Source: Ulvibacterium sp965248315
GTDB taxonomy: Bacteria > Bacteroidota > Bacteroidia > Flavobacteriales > Flavobacteriaceae
Direction of reading: 5' to 3'
Assembly (NCBI RefSeq): GCF_965248315.1
Contig: NZ_CBDFIX010000002.1
Location: 2,108,001 to 2,172,000 of the forward strand
Length of the DNA stretch: 64,000 bases
Positions 8,247-17,140 of this stretch are shown one piece after another. The position numbers and the translations under genes were made by a program. The notes under the pieces are model-generated. The model was not told the DNA's origin, did no database searches, and saw only the letters and a list, made by a program, of their open reading frames with translations. Numbering within the stretch: position 1 is the first letter of the stretch; each line of letters starts with the position of its first letter.

Positions 8247-10034
8247 ATGATCCGAGTTTCTAAGACGAGAGAACACATGATACAAAAACAGATTACTACA
8301 AGCCTTATGCTATTCTTGGGAGTTTGCTTGGCCGTTTTTGGACAGGAAGAGGGCCAGGATGATATCGGGACCGAAACCGTGACCGTAACCAAGGCGTATA
8401 CACCTACCATTTCGGATGCTTTTAAGATCAAATCCGTTCCTCAGTTTGGTGATTCCATTGCACTGCAGAAGAAGGATATAACCTATAGCATCAACTCTGT
8501 CCCCGTGGCTTCTACCTTTACACCCGCCAAGGGACAGGCATCCAGGGTAAAGAAGACACCGCCACCGGTATTGTTCAATTCCTATGCTTCGGCGGGAGGC
8601 GGAAATCCCGCTAATTTAATGGCCAAGTTTTATACCAGTAGAACCATTGACAGGGAGTCGGGATTTACCCTGGGGCTGGAACATAATTCTTCCAGGGGCG
8701 ATATAGATGGGATAGTGTTGGACAATATCTACTCGGATACCGAGTTGGAAGCAGCCTATAAAAAGAGGGACCGTGATCTGGATTGGGGTGTTGATTTGGG
8801 GGTACAGCATCAGCTCTACAATTGGTACGGCTTGCCCATAGGTGTTTTTGATGAGGCTACGGTAAATGCAATTGACGAAAGACAAAATTACTATATGGCC
8901 GAAATATCCGGCCATGTTAATCTTGAAGATTCCTTTTTCAAAAATGCATCGTTGGAATATCGTCGATTTTGGGATGTCATAAAATCCGGAGAGAACAGGG
9001 CCGTTTTTAAAACAGGTTTTGAATTTCCCTTAAACGAGGAGTCCTTAGGCATTAATGCCAAGGTTGACTATGTAAACGGAAGTTTTGAAAATGCCGATGT
9101 CAATAACACGGCCAACATTAATGGGATAAACTATAGCCAATTCCAGGTAGGGATCAACCCCAGTTTGACCATGTACCGGGATGACTTGTCCTTAAATCTT
9201 GGTGTAAATTTGGTCTACGGTTTGGATACCGAGCGCAGTGATAGTAATTTTTATATCTATCCCGCTGTAACCGCCTCTTATCGTTTACTGGATGAGGTGG
9301 CCATTGTCTACGGCGGTATTGAGGGAGAGCTCAGCCAAAACTCCTATTACGGTTTTGTGGAGGACAATCCTTTTGTGTCACCAACTTTGACCATTGCTCC
9401 TACGGATAGGCAATACGATGCCTACTTGGGATTACGAGGGCAATTGTTGCCTAACTTAAGCTATAATATCAAAGGCTCCTATACCGCGGAGAATCGCAGG
9501 CCTTTGTTCAAACTAAACCCGCAAAACACATTTAGAACCGATGAGAAGGGATACTATTATGGGAACTCTTTTGAGGTGTTTTATGATGATATAAAGACCA
9601 TTGGCGTATTCGGAGAATTGAATGTGGATGTAAACCGAAACTTTACTTTGGGCATCAATGCAGAGATATATGATTACGATACTGAAACGGATAATCCGGC
9701 TTGGAACCTTCCCAATATAAAAGGCTCACTTTTTATGGATTACCAAATTGGCGAAAAATGGTATATGGGAGCCAATCTATTTTATGTAGGTGAGCGGGAA
9801 GACGTAGCAACCGTGGCGATCGCCAATGCACAACCTTCGGAATTTCCGGCAACCATACTTACCTTGGATGGTTTCTTTGATGCCAATGCCCATGTAGGCC
9901 ACCGATTGAACGATCAGTTATCCGTTTTTGTACGTGCCGCCAACATCGCCAATAACAATTACCAGCGGTGGGCCAACTTTCCGGTTCAGGGCTTCCAGAT
10001 TTTGGGTGGAGCCACCTATAAGTTCGATTTCTAG
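8247..10034 (+). CDS. Outer-membrane beta-barrel protein, TonB-dependent-receptor-like without plug
   Basis: A 595-residue exported protein rich in alternating hydrophobic/polar strands with aromatic girdles. It ends in a strand with a terminal Phe (GATYKFDF), the signal recognised by the BAM complex. Near the N-terminus is the sequence VTVTKAYTPTISDAF, often seen in flavobacterial proteins annotated as TonB-dependent receptors. However, it is short and shows no plug domain or CarboxypepD-like domain. The start may be ATG 8247, one base after the TPR stop, or ATG 8277, which gives a cleaner signal peptide. It most likely forms an outer-membrane complex with the upstream TPR protein. Confidence 0.8.
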   Translation: MIRVSKTREHMIQKQITTSLMLFLGVCLAVFGQEEGQDDIGTETVTVTKAYTPTISDAFKIKSVPQFGDSIALQKKDITYSINSVPVASTFTPAKGQASRVKKTPPPVLFNSYASAGGGNPANLMAKFYTSRTIDRESGFTLGLEHNSSRGDIDGIVLDNIYSDTELEAAYKKRDRDLDWGVDLGVQHQLYNWYGLPIGVFDEATVNAIDERQNYYMAEISGHVNLEDSFFKNASLEYRRFWDVIKSGENRAVFKTGFEFPLNEESLGINAKVDYVNGSFENADVNNTANINGINYSQFQVGINPSLTMYRDDLSLNLGVNLVYGLDTERSDSNFYIYPAVTASYRLLDEVAIVYGGIEGELSQNSYYGFVEDNPFVSPTLTIAPTDRQYDAYLGLRGQLLPNLSYNIKGSYTAENRRPLFKLNPQNTFRTDEKGYYYGNSFEVFYDDIKTIGVFGELNVDVNRNFTLGINAEIYDYDTETDNPAWNLPNIKGSLFMDYQIGEKWYMGANLFYVGEREDVATVAIANAQPSEFPATILTLDGFFDANAHVGHRLNDQLSVFVRAANIANNNYQRWANFPVQGFQILGGATYKFDF

Positions 10035-10155
10035 GCTAAGGCACTTCGGATATGGGCAAATCTGTTTTGAACAACCGAGAACTCTGCCTTTAATCGATAT
10101 CAATCCAAAGGGAATGACCAAATGCTTAATTTAGAATTGGTTAACTAAAAAAAAA

Positions 10156-11280
10156 TTGGATTTGTATCGGATTTCTGCATTTGGAATCATCTTGTTGTGC
10201 ATTGGGTGTATAGGTCATGTTTTTGCCCAAAATTTGGTAAGAAACCCAAGTTTTGAGACCTATAGCAATTGTCCTCAGCGGTTGGGGAATTTCAATGACG
10301 ACGTCCAATCTTGGTCTACCCCCTCCAAAGGTTCCACGGATTATTTTAATGGCTGTAGTACGGCCATGGGGACACCGAAGAATTTTAATGGTGATCAACC
10401 TGCGGATTTTGGCAAGGGCTACGCAGGCTTATACGTATATGCACCTGAGGATTATCGGGAATACCTGCAAGGAGAGCTTTCACGGACTTTGGAACCCGGA
10501 AGGAAGTATCATATTTCATTTTATGTTAGCCTAGCTGAACAGTCGGACTTTGCCGTAAATGAATTTGGTGTGGTGTTTTCAAAGAATAAATTAGAATTCA
10601 CCACAAAAAAGGAACTTTCTAAAGGAGTACTCTACAAGAATAGGGATAACAAGTATAACACTTTGGAAATTGGTTATAATGACTTTTATTCCGATACCCA
10701 GGACTGGGTCCTGGTGCGTACAGATTTTGTAGCCAAAGGATGGGAAAGGTTCATGACCATCGGAAATTTTAAGAAGAATACCCGTACCCGATTGTTCAAA
10801 ACCAAACGTAGTGCCAAAAAGGGAGCGTATTATTACATAGACATGGTGAAAGTTGGATACACCAAAAAAATAGATACGGAAGAGCATCTTACGGACAGTG
10901 GCTTGGAAGACAAGATAGAGGATATTCAATTAAATCAGATTCATGTTTTTGAAAATGTACTTTTTGAATTTAACAGGTTTCAATTGTTGGAAGGGGAAAA
11001 GGTGGAATTACGAAAAATTTTCCAATATCTTAAAAATGATATGGCCCTAAAAATACATATTCACGGACATACGGATACTATAGGGTCCATAGCCTATAAT
11101 CAAAACTTGTCCAATAAAAGAGCAAAATCCGTAGCGGATTATCTCATACATTTAGGCCTGCCCGAGAAAAGAATCTTGTGGAACGGGCATGGCGGTACAA
11201 AACCGGTTGCTGATAATGCAACAGAAGTGGGACGCAAACAAAACCGGCGGGTGGAGTTCGTGATTTCCAGGCAAGAATAA
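10156..11280 (+). CDS. OmpA family protein with N-terminal beta-sandwich domain
   Basis: A 374-residue exported protein beginning at TTG 10156; no ATG is available upstream before a stop. The signal peptide ends near HVFAQ. Residues 25-230 read like a jelly-roll of the kind found in carbohydrate-binding modules (start NLVRNPSFE, later YAGLYVY and YHISFYVSL). The C-terminal 110 residues are an OmpA-like peptidoglycan-binding domain: VLFEFNRFQL, IHGHTDTIGS, LSNKRAKSVADYL, and the end RKQNRRVEFVI, which includes the conserved Arg that binds diaminopimelate. It probably ties a surface or periplasmic complex to the cell wall. It lies 121 bases after the barrel gene. Confidence 0.85.
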   Translation: MDLYRISAFGIILLCIGCIGHVFAQNLVRNPSFETYSNCPQRLGNFNDDVQSWSTPSKGSTDYFNGCSTAMGTPKNFNGDQPADFGKGYAGLYVYAPEDYREYLQGELSRTLEPGRKYHISFYVSLAEQSDFAVNEFGVVFSKNKLEFTTKKELSKGVLYKNRDNKYNTLEIGYNDFYSDTQDWVLVRTDFVAKGWERFMTIGNFKKNTRTRLFKTKRSAKKGAYYYIDMVKVGYTKKIDTEEHLTDSGLEDKIEDIQLNQIHVFENVLFEFNRFQLLEGEKVELRKIFQYLKNDMALKIHIHGHTDTIGSIAYNQNLSNKRAKSVADYLIHLGLPEKRILWNGHGGTKPVADNATEVGRKQNRRVEFVISRQE

Positions 11281-11341
11281 TCTTGTATTCGTTTTTATTT
11301 GGTGGTAAACTCCGTACTTTGTAGAAAATCAGAAGATAGTT

Positions 11342-12094
11342 ATGGATGTTAAACTGGCCGTGTTGATAGATGGTGATAATATACCTGCGGGGTATGTTAA
11401 GGAAATGATGGAGGAAATCGCAAAATATGGTAACCCTACCATTAAACGTATTTATGGCGATTGGACCAATCCTCGCTTGGGAAAATGGAAGCATGTGCTG
11501 TTGGAAAATGCCATTACCCCTATCCAACAATATGGGTACACTACCGGAAAGAATGCCACGGATTCCGCCATGATAATCGATGCTATGGATATCCTATACT
11601 CGGGTAAGGTCAATGGATTTTGTCTGGTAAGTAGTGATAGCGATTTTACACGTTTGGCCATTAGACTTCGCGAGGCGGGAATGCAAGTATTCGGAATTGG
11701 GGAAAAGAAAACACCCGATCCCTTTATTGTGGCCTGTGATCGTTTCATCTATCTCGAAATCTTAAAGGACCAGCCGGAAGAAGATACGCCGGATGCTACT
11801 ACAAGGAAGTCCAAATCCAAAGCTAATTTGGATAAGATTGGGCCCAAGGTAATTAAACTGATCTCTACCACTATAGACGATGTTGCCGATGATGATGGGT
11901 GGGCTTTTTTAGGTGATGTAGGTAGCTTGCTGCAAAAAAAACAACCCAATTTCGATTCCCGTAACTACGGTTTTCAAAAACTAACTCCATTAATCGCGTC
12001 ATTGTCCAATTTTGAGGTTGAACGCCGTGAGGATTCGCGAGGTAAAAAGAAATTGATTTATGTGAAAATCAAGGAAAAAACAAAACCTCGTTAA
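11342..12094 (+). CDS. NYN domain protein with C-terminal OST-HTH/LOTUS domain (LabA/DUF88-like)
   Basis: A predicted cytoplasmic nuclease of 250 residues. Residues 1-142 form a NYN (PIN-like) domain: acidic residues Asp10, Asp12 and Asn13 in LIDGDN, Asp74 and Asp80 in NATDSAMIID, and Asp99 and Asp101 in SSDSDF would bind catalytic metal. A Lys-rich linker (about 143-163) leads to an OST-HTH/LOTUS winged-helix module (about 165-245), a fold known to bind RNA or protein partners. The architecture is known in bacteria (LabA/DUF88-like), but targets are mostly unknown. RNA cleavage is inferred from the family. The gene stands alone after a 61-base gap. Confidence 0.85.
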   Translation: MDVKLAVLIDGDNIPAGYVKEMMEEIAKYGNPTIKRIYGDWTNPRLGKWKHVLLENAITPIQQYGYTTGKNATDSAMIIDAMDILYSGKVNGFCLVSSDSDFTRLAIRLREAGMQVFGIGEKKTPDPFIVACDRFIYLEILKDQPEEDTPDATTRKSKSKANLDKIGPKVIKLISTTIDDVADDDGWAFLGDVGSLLQKKQPNFDSRNYGFQKLTPLIASLSNFEVERREDSRGKKKLIYVKIKEKTKPR

Positions 12095-12109
12095 ACCTAA
12101 AGAACAATT

Positions 12110-12117
12110 TATTTTTG
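12110..12117 (+). promoter_or_regulatory. -7 promoter element TATTTTTG
   Basis: An exact match to the Bacteroidota -7 consensus TAnnTTTG lies 45 bases upstream of the next start codon. No TTG is correctly spaced upstream, so the match rests on the -7 box alone. Confidence 0.45.
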
Positions 12118-12161
12118 TACTTTGTAACAATTCAAAGCACAATCCCTTTAAAACGTTACAA

Positions 12162-12605
12162 ATGAAAAATCAATTGAACCCCATCAAAGGAATTTTTGGG
12201 ATATCCATCTGCATAGCATTTAGTTTTTGCTTTGTTCTACATGCAGCCGTACCTTCAAAAGAGATAGTCCTTCTTAAGGACAAAAAAATAACCACAATGG
12301 TCGGCGATAATTTGGTAGGAGGTTGGGAGTATACCGCTCAAGGTGCTCCTGAAGGCTATGATAAAGGTCTTTTGTTGATTGTTGGGCAAGATGGGCAGTA
12401 TCAAGTTCAGGTACAAAACGGCGCCGGTACCTTTATCGGTGAGAATGTCACTGTAAAAAAGAACACCATTAATTTTACTTTAATGATAGAAGGTGGGCAG
12501 GTTACGGTCAACCTGACTGCTAACGGAAGCAAAATTTCTGGAAAAAGCTCATCTCCAGAAGGAGATTATGTTATTGAAGGTGTGAAGAGTATTTCACCGG
12601 AGTAA
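12162..12605 (+). CDS. Exported hypothetical protein, small beta-rich domain (147 aa)
   Basis: A signal peptide (hydrophobic stretch about residues 10-28, cleavage near LHAAV) is followed by about 115 residues with short beta-strands: LVGGWEYTAQGAPEGY, DKGLLLIVGQDGQYQVQVQ, TINFTLMIEGGQVTVNLTANG and KISGKSSSPEGDY. The pattern of a folded strand set with Gly turns resembles lipocalin-like small proteins that measure or bind a ligand, but I recognise no named family. It has its own promoter-like element and no operon partner, since the following gene is 149 bases away. Confidence 0.65.
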   Translation: MKNQLNPIKGIFGISICIAFSFCFVLHAAVPSKEIVLLKDKKITTMVGDNLVGGWEYTAQGAPEGYDKGLLLIVGQDGQYQVQVQNGAGTFIGENVTVKKNTINFTLMIEGGQVTVNLTANGSKISGKSSSPEGDYVIEGVKSISPE

Positions 12606-12754
12606 ACCGATTATCATTCCCTCCAGATACCATTGAAAGAGCCTAGAAGCCCCATTTTTTTTCTACTATAAGTATTGAAGATTCCCCCTTACAAACATTT
12701 TGGATCATTGCCGTGACATACATCCGTTTTTTGCTTTGGTTGTAATTAAGCACT

Positions 12755-14386
12755 ATGAGAAGATTGATATTTTTATTGGTGTTGATGCTATCCAGTTGCG
12801 AACTGCTAAAGGAAAAGGTGGATTTTGTAATCTTGAACGCCAATGTATACAAGGTCGATGATAATTTTTCCAAGGCTGAGGCTTTTGCCGTGAATAAAGG
12901 AAAATTTGTGGCAATAGGAAGTACGAAGGAAATTCAAGACAACTATACTGCGGAATCAATAATAGATGCTGATGGACGTACCATTACTCCAGGATTCATA
13001 GATGCCCATTGTCATTTTTACCGTCTAGGAATGAACCAACAGGTGGTTGACCTTTCCGGGACCAAAAGTTATGAGGAGGTTTTGGAACGCGTATTGGCAT
13101 TTCAAAATGAAAACCAAAAGGATTTTATTTTGGGTAGGGGTTGGGATCAGAATGATTGGGAGGTCAAGGAATTTCCGACCAAAAAAGAGCTGGATACCTT
13201 ATTTCCCGATACCCCTGTAGCTCTGAGAAGAATCGACGGTCACGCTTTATTGGTAAACCAAAAAGCGCTGGACGTGGCCGGAATTGATTGGAGCACTAAG
13301 GTAGAAGGAGGGGAGATCGTTAAAAAATGGAATAGTGAAATTCAAGGCATCACCGGGGTTTTAATAGATAACCCCATGCGTCTTATTGATTCAATAATTC
13401 CTCCGCCAACCTTGGAAACAAAGATTCAGGCTTTAAAAGATGCCCAACAGATTTGTTTTGTTAATGGTCTTACCACAGTAAACGATGCAGGTCTTGATCG
13501 AGAAATTATAGAGCTTATGGATAGTTTGCAGCGGACCGGGGAGCTTTCCATTCGGATTTATGCTATGATAAGCAATACTCCGAAAAACCTGAATCATTAT
13601 TTGTATAGGGCACCTTTTAAGACCGATCGATTAAATGTTCGTTCCGTAAAAGTGTACGGTGATGGAGCCTTAGGTTCCAGAGGTGCAACATTAAAAAGAC
13701 CCTATTCGGATTTGCCTGGGCATTATGGGGCCATGGTGACCCCTGTTCATGAAATTGAGGATTTGGCCAGGAGAATCGCCATTTCGGAATATCAAATGAA
13801 TACACATGCCATAGGTGACTCGGCCAATGCCGTAGTACTTAAGTCCTACAAAAAGTTTCTTCAGGGAGAGAAGGACCGACGTTGGAAAATAGAGCATGCC
13901 CAGGTTTTGGACTCCTTGGATTTTGATTATTTTGAGGATGGTATCATCCCTTCTGTGCAACCCACTCATGCCACGAGCGATATGTACTGGGCCGAGGAAC
14001 GCTTGGGTAAAGAACGTATTCCCGGAGCCTATGCTTTCAAAACCTTATTGGATAAGGCCGGATTGATAGCTTTGGGCACTGACTTTCCCGTAGAAAAGGT
14101 AAGTCCCTTCCTAACTTTTTATGCGGCGGTTGCTCGTAAAGACCTTGACGACTACCCGGAAGGCGGTTTCCAGATCAAGGATGCCCTAACCCGGGAAGAT
14201 GCTTTACGCGGAATGACCATCTGGGCAGCTTACTCCAATTTTGAGGAAAAAGAAAAGGGAAGTATTGAAGTCGGGAAATTTGCCGACTTTGTAATACTAA
14301 GCGATGATATCATGACAGTTCCGCTGGAACAAATTCCAAATCTTAGGGCCGAACAGACTTTTATCGGCGGAGATATAGCCGAGTAA
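12755..14386 (+). CDS. Amidohydrolase family protein (YtcJ-like), lipoprotein
   Basis: A 543-residue metal-dependent hydrolase of the amidohydrolase-3 type. The N-terminal LSSC lipobox puts a lipid anchor at Cys15, so it acts outside the cytoplasm. The composite barrel starts with the small beta-sandwich (VDFVILNANVYKVDD), then the metal motif AHCH (His85, His87) after TPGFID. Later come NTHAIGDSAN, KIEHAQV and GTDFPVEK, which carry further metal and catalytic residues. The end (EVGKFADFVILSDD) is the usual return of the sandwich. Members hydrolyse amides, formamides or lactams; the substrate is not clear. A terminator follows. Confidence 0.88.
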   Translation: MRRLIFLLVLMLSSCELLKEKVDFVILNANVYKVDDNFSKAEAFAVNKGKFVAIGSTKEIQDNYTAESIIDADGRTITPGFIDAHCHFYRLGMNQQVVDLSGTKSYEEVLERVLAFQNENQKDFILGRGWDQNDWEVKEFPTKKELDTLFPDTPVALRRIDGHALLVNQKALDVAGIDWSTKVEGGEIVKKWNSEIQGITGVLIDNPMRLIDSIIPPPTLETKIQALKDAQQICFVNGLTTVNDAGLDREIIELMDSLQRTGELSIRIYAMISNTPKNLNHYLYRAPFKTDRLNVRSVKVYGDGALGSRGATLKRPYSDLPGHYGAMVTPVHEIEDLARRIAISEYQMNTHAIGDSANAVVLKSYKKFLQGEKDRRWKIEHAQVLDSLDFDYFEDGIIPSVQPTHATSDMYWAEERLGKERIPGAYAFKTLLDKAGLIALGTDFPVEKVSPFLTFYAAVARKDLDDYPEGGFQIKDALTREDALRGMTIWAAYSNFEEKEKGSIEVGKFADFVILSDDIMTVPLEQIPNLRAEQTFIGGDIAE

Positions 14387-14396
14387 AAATTTCAAC

Positions 14397-14434
14397 AAAA
14401 AAAACCCGAAACAAGAAAAGTCTCGGGTTTTAAA
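14397..14434. terminator. Bidirectional terminator between amidohydrolase and DUF2911 genes
   Basis: CCCGA and TCGGG, extended with one mismatch to AC/GT, form a stem between an A-tract and a T-tract. It serves both convergent genes. Confidence 0.8.
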
Positions 14435-14452
14435 TTATTTGGTCCAATAACT

Positions 14453-14992
14453 TTACATGGTTATTGGCACTGCCACTCGAGTCTTGTCCCAGCCCATAAC
14501 CATATGCGCCCCATTGTCCACTTCCTTAAAGGCTATGGAAAAGGCGTCCAGAGAAGAACTATCGGAAGCTGCGGGTACGGTAACCCTCGCTACATCGCCA
14601 GTTTCGTCATAGGAATAGGCGCCCCACTGATTTAGGTTTTTGTTGAGTACAACAGTCCATTCGTCCTTGCCGGGAATAGTAAATAGAGCATACGTGCCAG
14701 CGGAAATAGCCTTGCCACCAAAATTCACGTTCTTATAAAAGGTGATTTCTGCCGCTTCATTGGCACCGGTTCGCCAAACCTTTCCGGCAGGGGCAAGCTC
14801 TGACAAGGAACGTCCCTTTAACTGCGGACGACTGTAAATGATTCGTACCGCTTTGTCGGCGACCCGATAACTGGACGGGTAAGCTGCCATGTCCATGGGG
14901 CTCTTATCAAGTCCATCAAATTTCTGGGCCAAAGCCTCTGAGGAAAATACAATTGCCAATACCAAAAGGGCAAGAGAGCATAATTTTTTCAT
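14453..14992 (-). CDS. DUF2911 domain-containing exported protein
   Basis: A 179-residue protein with signal peptide ending near ALAQ. The rest matches what I know of DUF2911, a family found almost only in Bacteroidota and relatives: DKSPMDMAAYP, IIYSRPQLKGR, GKVWRTGANEAAEITFYKNV, GTYALFTIPGKDEWTVVLNKN and a final MVMGWDKTRVAVP strand. The function is unknown. I chose ATG 14992 because a longer frame would start at a TTG lying inside the -7 box at 15017-15024, which cannot be translated from that promoter. Confidence 0.88.
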   Translation of the reverse strand: MKKLCSLALLVLAIVFSSEALAQKFDGLDKSPMDMAAYPSSYRVADKAVRIIYSRPQLKGRSLSELAPAGKVWRTGANEAAEITFYKNVNFGGKAISAGTYALFTIPGKDEWTVVLNKNLNQWGAYSYDETGDVARVTVPAASDSSSLDAFSIAFKEVDNGAHMVMGWDKTRVAVPITM

Positions 14993-15016
14993 GTTTGTTT
15001 TTGTTTTTAGTGTGTT

Positions 15017-15024
15017 CAAAGCTA
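15017..15024 (-). promoter_or_regulatory. -7 promoter element TAGCTTTG for the DUF2911 gene
   Basis: The minus strand reads TAGCTTTG, an exact TAnnTTTG match, 25 bases upstream of ATG 14992. No well-spaced TTG is seen upstream. Confidence 0.5.
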
Positions 15025-15174
15025 GTTAGTAATCCAATTATAGACTTATAAAAAGTCGTTAAAATTTGTACAGCTTACATAGCGTTCCATTTTTCTTCCA
15101 AACTAATTTTAATTATTACAGTATTCATTTAAAATTATATGTAAAGTGAAAATTAGTAAGCAAAAATTATTTTA

Positions 15175-15207
15175 TTGTTTTTATTAGATATTTTATATAC
15201 ATCTTTG
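15175..15207 (+). promoter_or_regulatory. Possible asnB promoter
   Basis: CATCTTTG at 15200-15207 is one base off TAnnTTTG, with TTG at 15175-15177 and a 22-base AT-rich spacer. It lies 27 bases before the asnB start. Confidence 0.4.
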
Positions 15208-15234
15208 CTTTTAAATTGATATAACTTAATTGAT

Positions 15235-16905
15235 ATGTGTGGAATTGTTTGTGCGTTCGATGTGAAGGAAAGTACCGAAGCCTTGAGACCCCAACTTTTG
15301 GAAATGTCCAAGAAAGTAAGGCATAGAGGGCCGGATTGGAGTGGGATCTATTCGGACGATAAGGCTATTTTGGCCCATGAAAGATTGGCCATTGTAGATC
15401 CGGTTTCCGGTAAGCAGCCCTTATTTAGTGCCGATGGAAAGTTGGTTTTGGCCGCTAATGGAGAAATATATAACCACAGGGAATTACGAAAGCAATTTGA
15501 TGGAAAGTATGATTTCCAGACCCAATCCGATTGTGAGGTCATTTTGGCTTTATATCAAAAGAAAGGCGCTGATTTTTTGGATGAAATGAACGGTATTTTT
15601 GGTTTTGCCATTTATGATGCCGAGAAAGAAGAATATTTTGTGGCCAGGGACCATATGGGAATTATCCCTTTATATATGGGATGGGACCAGAACGGTACTT
15701 TTTACGTAGCATCCGAGTTAAAGGCTTTGGAGGATAAGTGTACCAAAATAGAACTTTTTCCTCCAGGGCATTACTTGCATAGCAAGTATGGAGAACTAAA
15801 AAGATGGTATACCCGGGATTGGATGGAGTACGATGCTGTAAAGGAAAATGAGACCAGTATCAAAGAAATTCAGGAAGCTTTGGAGGCGGCGGTCCATCGT
15901 CAATTAATGTCAGATGTTCCGTATGGGGTATTGCTTTCCGGGGGGTTGGATTCCTCTGTCACTTCGGCCGTTGCCAAAAAGTATGCCCAAAAACGAATAG
16001 AATCGGATGATACCAAAGAAGCCTGGTGGCCCCAATTACATTCATTCTCTGTGGGATTGGAAGGCTCTCCTGATTTGGCGGCCGCCCAAAAGGTAGCCGA
16101 TCATATTGGAACGGTACATCATGAAATAAAGTTCACAATCCAAGAAGGATTGGATGCCATTAAGGATGTTATCTACAATTTGGAAACCTATGATATTACT
16201 ACCATTCGGGCTTCCACTCCCATGTACCTTATGGCTAGGGTCATAAAATCCATGGGAATAAAAATGGTATTGTCCGGTGAGGGTGCTGATGAGCTTTTTG
16301 GCGGCTACCTATACTTTCATAAGGCACCAAGCCCAAAGGATTTTCACGAAGAGACAGTTCGGAAGCTGGATAAATTGCATATGTACGATTGTCTTAGGGC
16401 CAATAAGTCCTTGGCGGCCTGGGGTATCGAAGGGCGCGTACCATTTTTGGATAAGGAGTTTATGGATGTGGCCATGCGAATAAATCCCAAGGATAAAATG
16501 ATCAATGGGGAACGCATGGAGAAATGGGTGGTCCGCAAAGCTTTTGAGGACTATTTGCCGGAAAGTGTGGCATGGAGACAAAAAGAGCAGTTTTCAGATG
16601 GGGTAGGTTATAGCTGGATAGACACCCTAAAGGAGTTAGTGGAGGAAAAAGTTTCCGATGAGCAATTGGCCAATGCCAAGTTTCGGTTCCCATTGCAGAC
16701 ACCAACTACAAAAGAGGAGTTTTATTATCGGTCCATTTTTGAAGGACATTTCCCTTCGGATGCCGCCGCATTATGTGTTCCGCAGGAACCATCAGTAGCT
16801 TGTAGCACCAAGATTGCCCTGGAATGGGATGAGGCATTTAAGAACATGAACGATCCCTCTGGAAGGGCCGTAGCAAAAGTACATGACGATGCCTATGTAA
16901 AATGA
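15235..16905 (+). CDS. asnB: Asparagine synthase B (glutamine-hydrolysing)
   Basis: It makes asparagine from aspartate, ATP and glutamine in the cytoplasm. The 556 residues match the AsnB length. Met is followed directly by Cys2, the glutaminase nucleophile freed when Met is removed. The glutaminase domain shows RHRGPDWSG, HERLAIVD and the glutamine-binding NGEIYN (75-80) with Asp99 in SDCEV. The synthetase domain has the pyrophosphate loop SGGLDSS at 235-241 and LSGEGADELFGGY. Because Cys2, NGE and the P-loop are intact, full activity is expected. It is a single gene, ended 120 bases later by a strong hairpin. Confidence 0.96.
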   Translation: MCGIVCAFDVKESTEALRPQLLEMSKKVRHRGPDWSGIYSDDKAILAHERLAIVDPVSGKQPLFSADGKLVLAANGEIYNHRELRKQFDGKYDFQTQSDCEVILALYQKKGADFLDEMNGIFGFAIYDAEKEEYFVARDHMGIIPLYMGWDQNGTFYVASELKALEDKCTKIELFPPGHYLHSKYGELKRWYTRDWMEYDAVKENETSIKEIQEALEAAVHRQLMSDVPYGVLLSGGLDSSVTSAVAKKYAQKRIESDDTKEAWWPQLHSFSVGLEGSPDLAAAQKVADHIGTVHHEIKFTIQEGLDAIKDVIYNLETYDITTIRASTPMYLMARVIKSMGIKMVLSGEGADELFGGYLYFHKAPSPKDFHEETVRKLDKLHMYDCLRANKSLAAWGIEGRVPFLDKEFMDVAMRINPKDKMINGERMEKWVVRKAFEDYLPESVAWRQKEQFSDGVGYSWIDTLKELVEEKVSDEQLANAKFRFPLQTPTTKEEFYYRSIFEGHFPSDAAALCVPQEPSVACSTKIALEWDEAFKNMNDPSGRAVAKVHDDAYVK

Positions 16906-17027
16906 AATTTATAGAATTCCTCACCTAAAGAGGATGTTGGCTGTCTTTATATAAAGTAACCAACAAGTATAGTTCTGTTTTGCCCATTAATTATGATGGG
17001 GCTCAGTTTTTATTTTAATTAGTCCTT

Positions 17028-17052
17028 AACCCCGCCCTAGGCGGGGTTTTGT
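17028..17052 (+). terminator. Intrinsic terminator downstream of asnB
   Basis: A perfect 9-bp stem AACCCCGCC/GGCGGGGTT with loop CTA is followed by a T-run. Confidence 0.8.
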
Positions 17053-17059
17053 CAATGAG

Positions 17060-17097
17060 GCCCAAGTTTTTCCAAAACTTGTTGGCCGAATTGACCC
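17060..17097. repeat. 38-bp direct repeat, copy 1
   Basis: Identical over 38 bases to 17141-17178, starting GCCCAAGTTTTT and ending GAATTGACCC. Each copy contains an 8-bp hairpin, CAAGTTTT and AAAACTTG around TCC. Confidence 0.9.
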
Positions 17098-17114
17098 CGA
17101 GCCTGTCGAAGGGT
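17094..17114. repeat. REP-like 21-mer, copy 1
   Basis: ACC(C)CGAGCCTGTCGAAGGGT-type element that overlaps the end of the first 38-bp repeat; it matches 19 of 21 bases of the element at 50495-50515. The core GAGCCTGTCGAAGG recurs in intergenic regions of many bacteria, which is recalled knowledge and not checked here. Confidence 0.6.
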
Positions 17115-17140
17115 CCGTTCGAAGCAGTCCCCTGACGGTT

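Noticed and set aside
16934..16965. Second terminator or riboswitch after asnB
   Set aside because: The stem is interrupted and has no T-run; no riboswitch aptamer is recognised, so I only mention it within the gap description.
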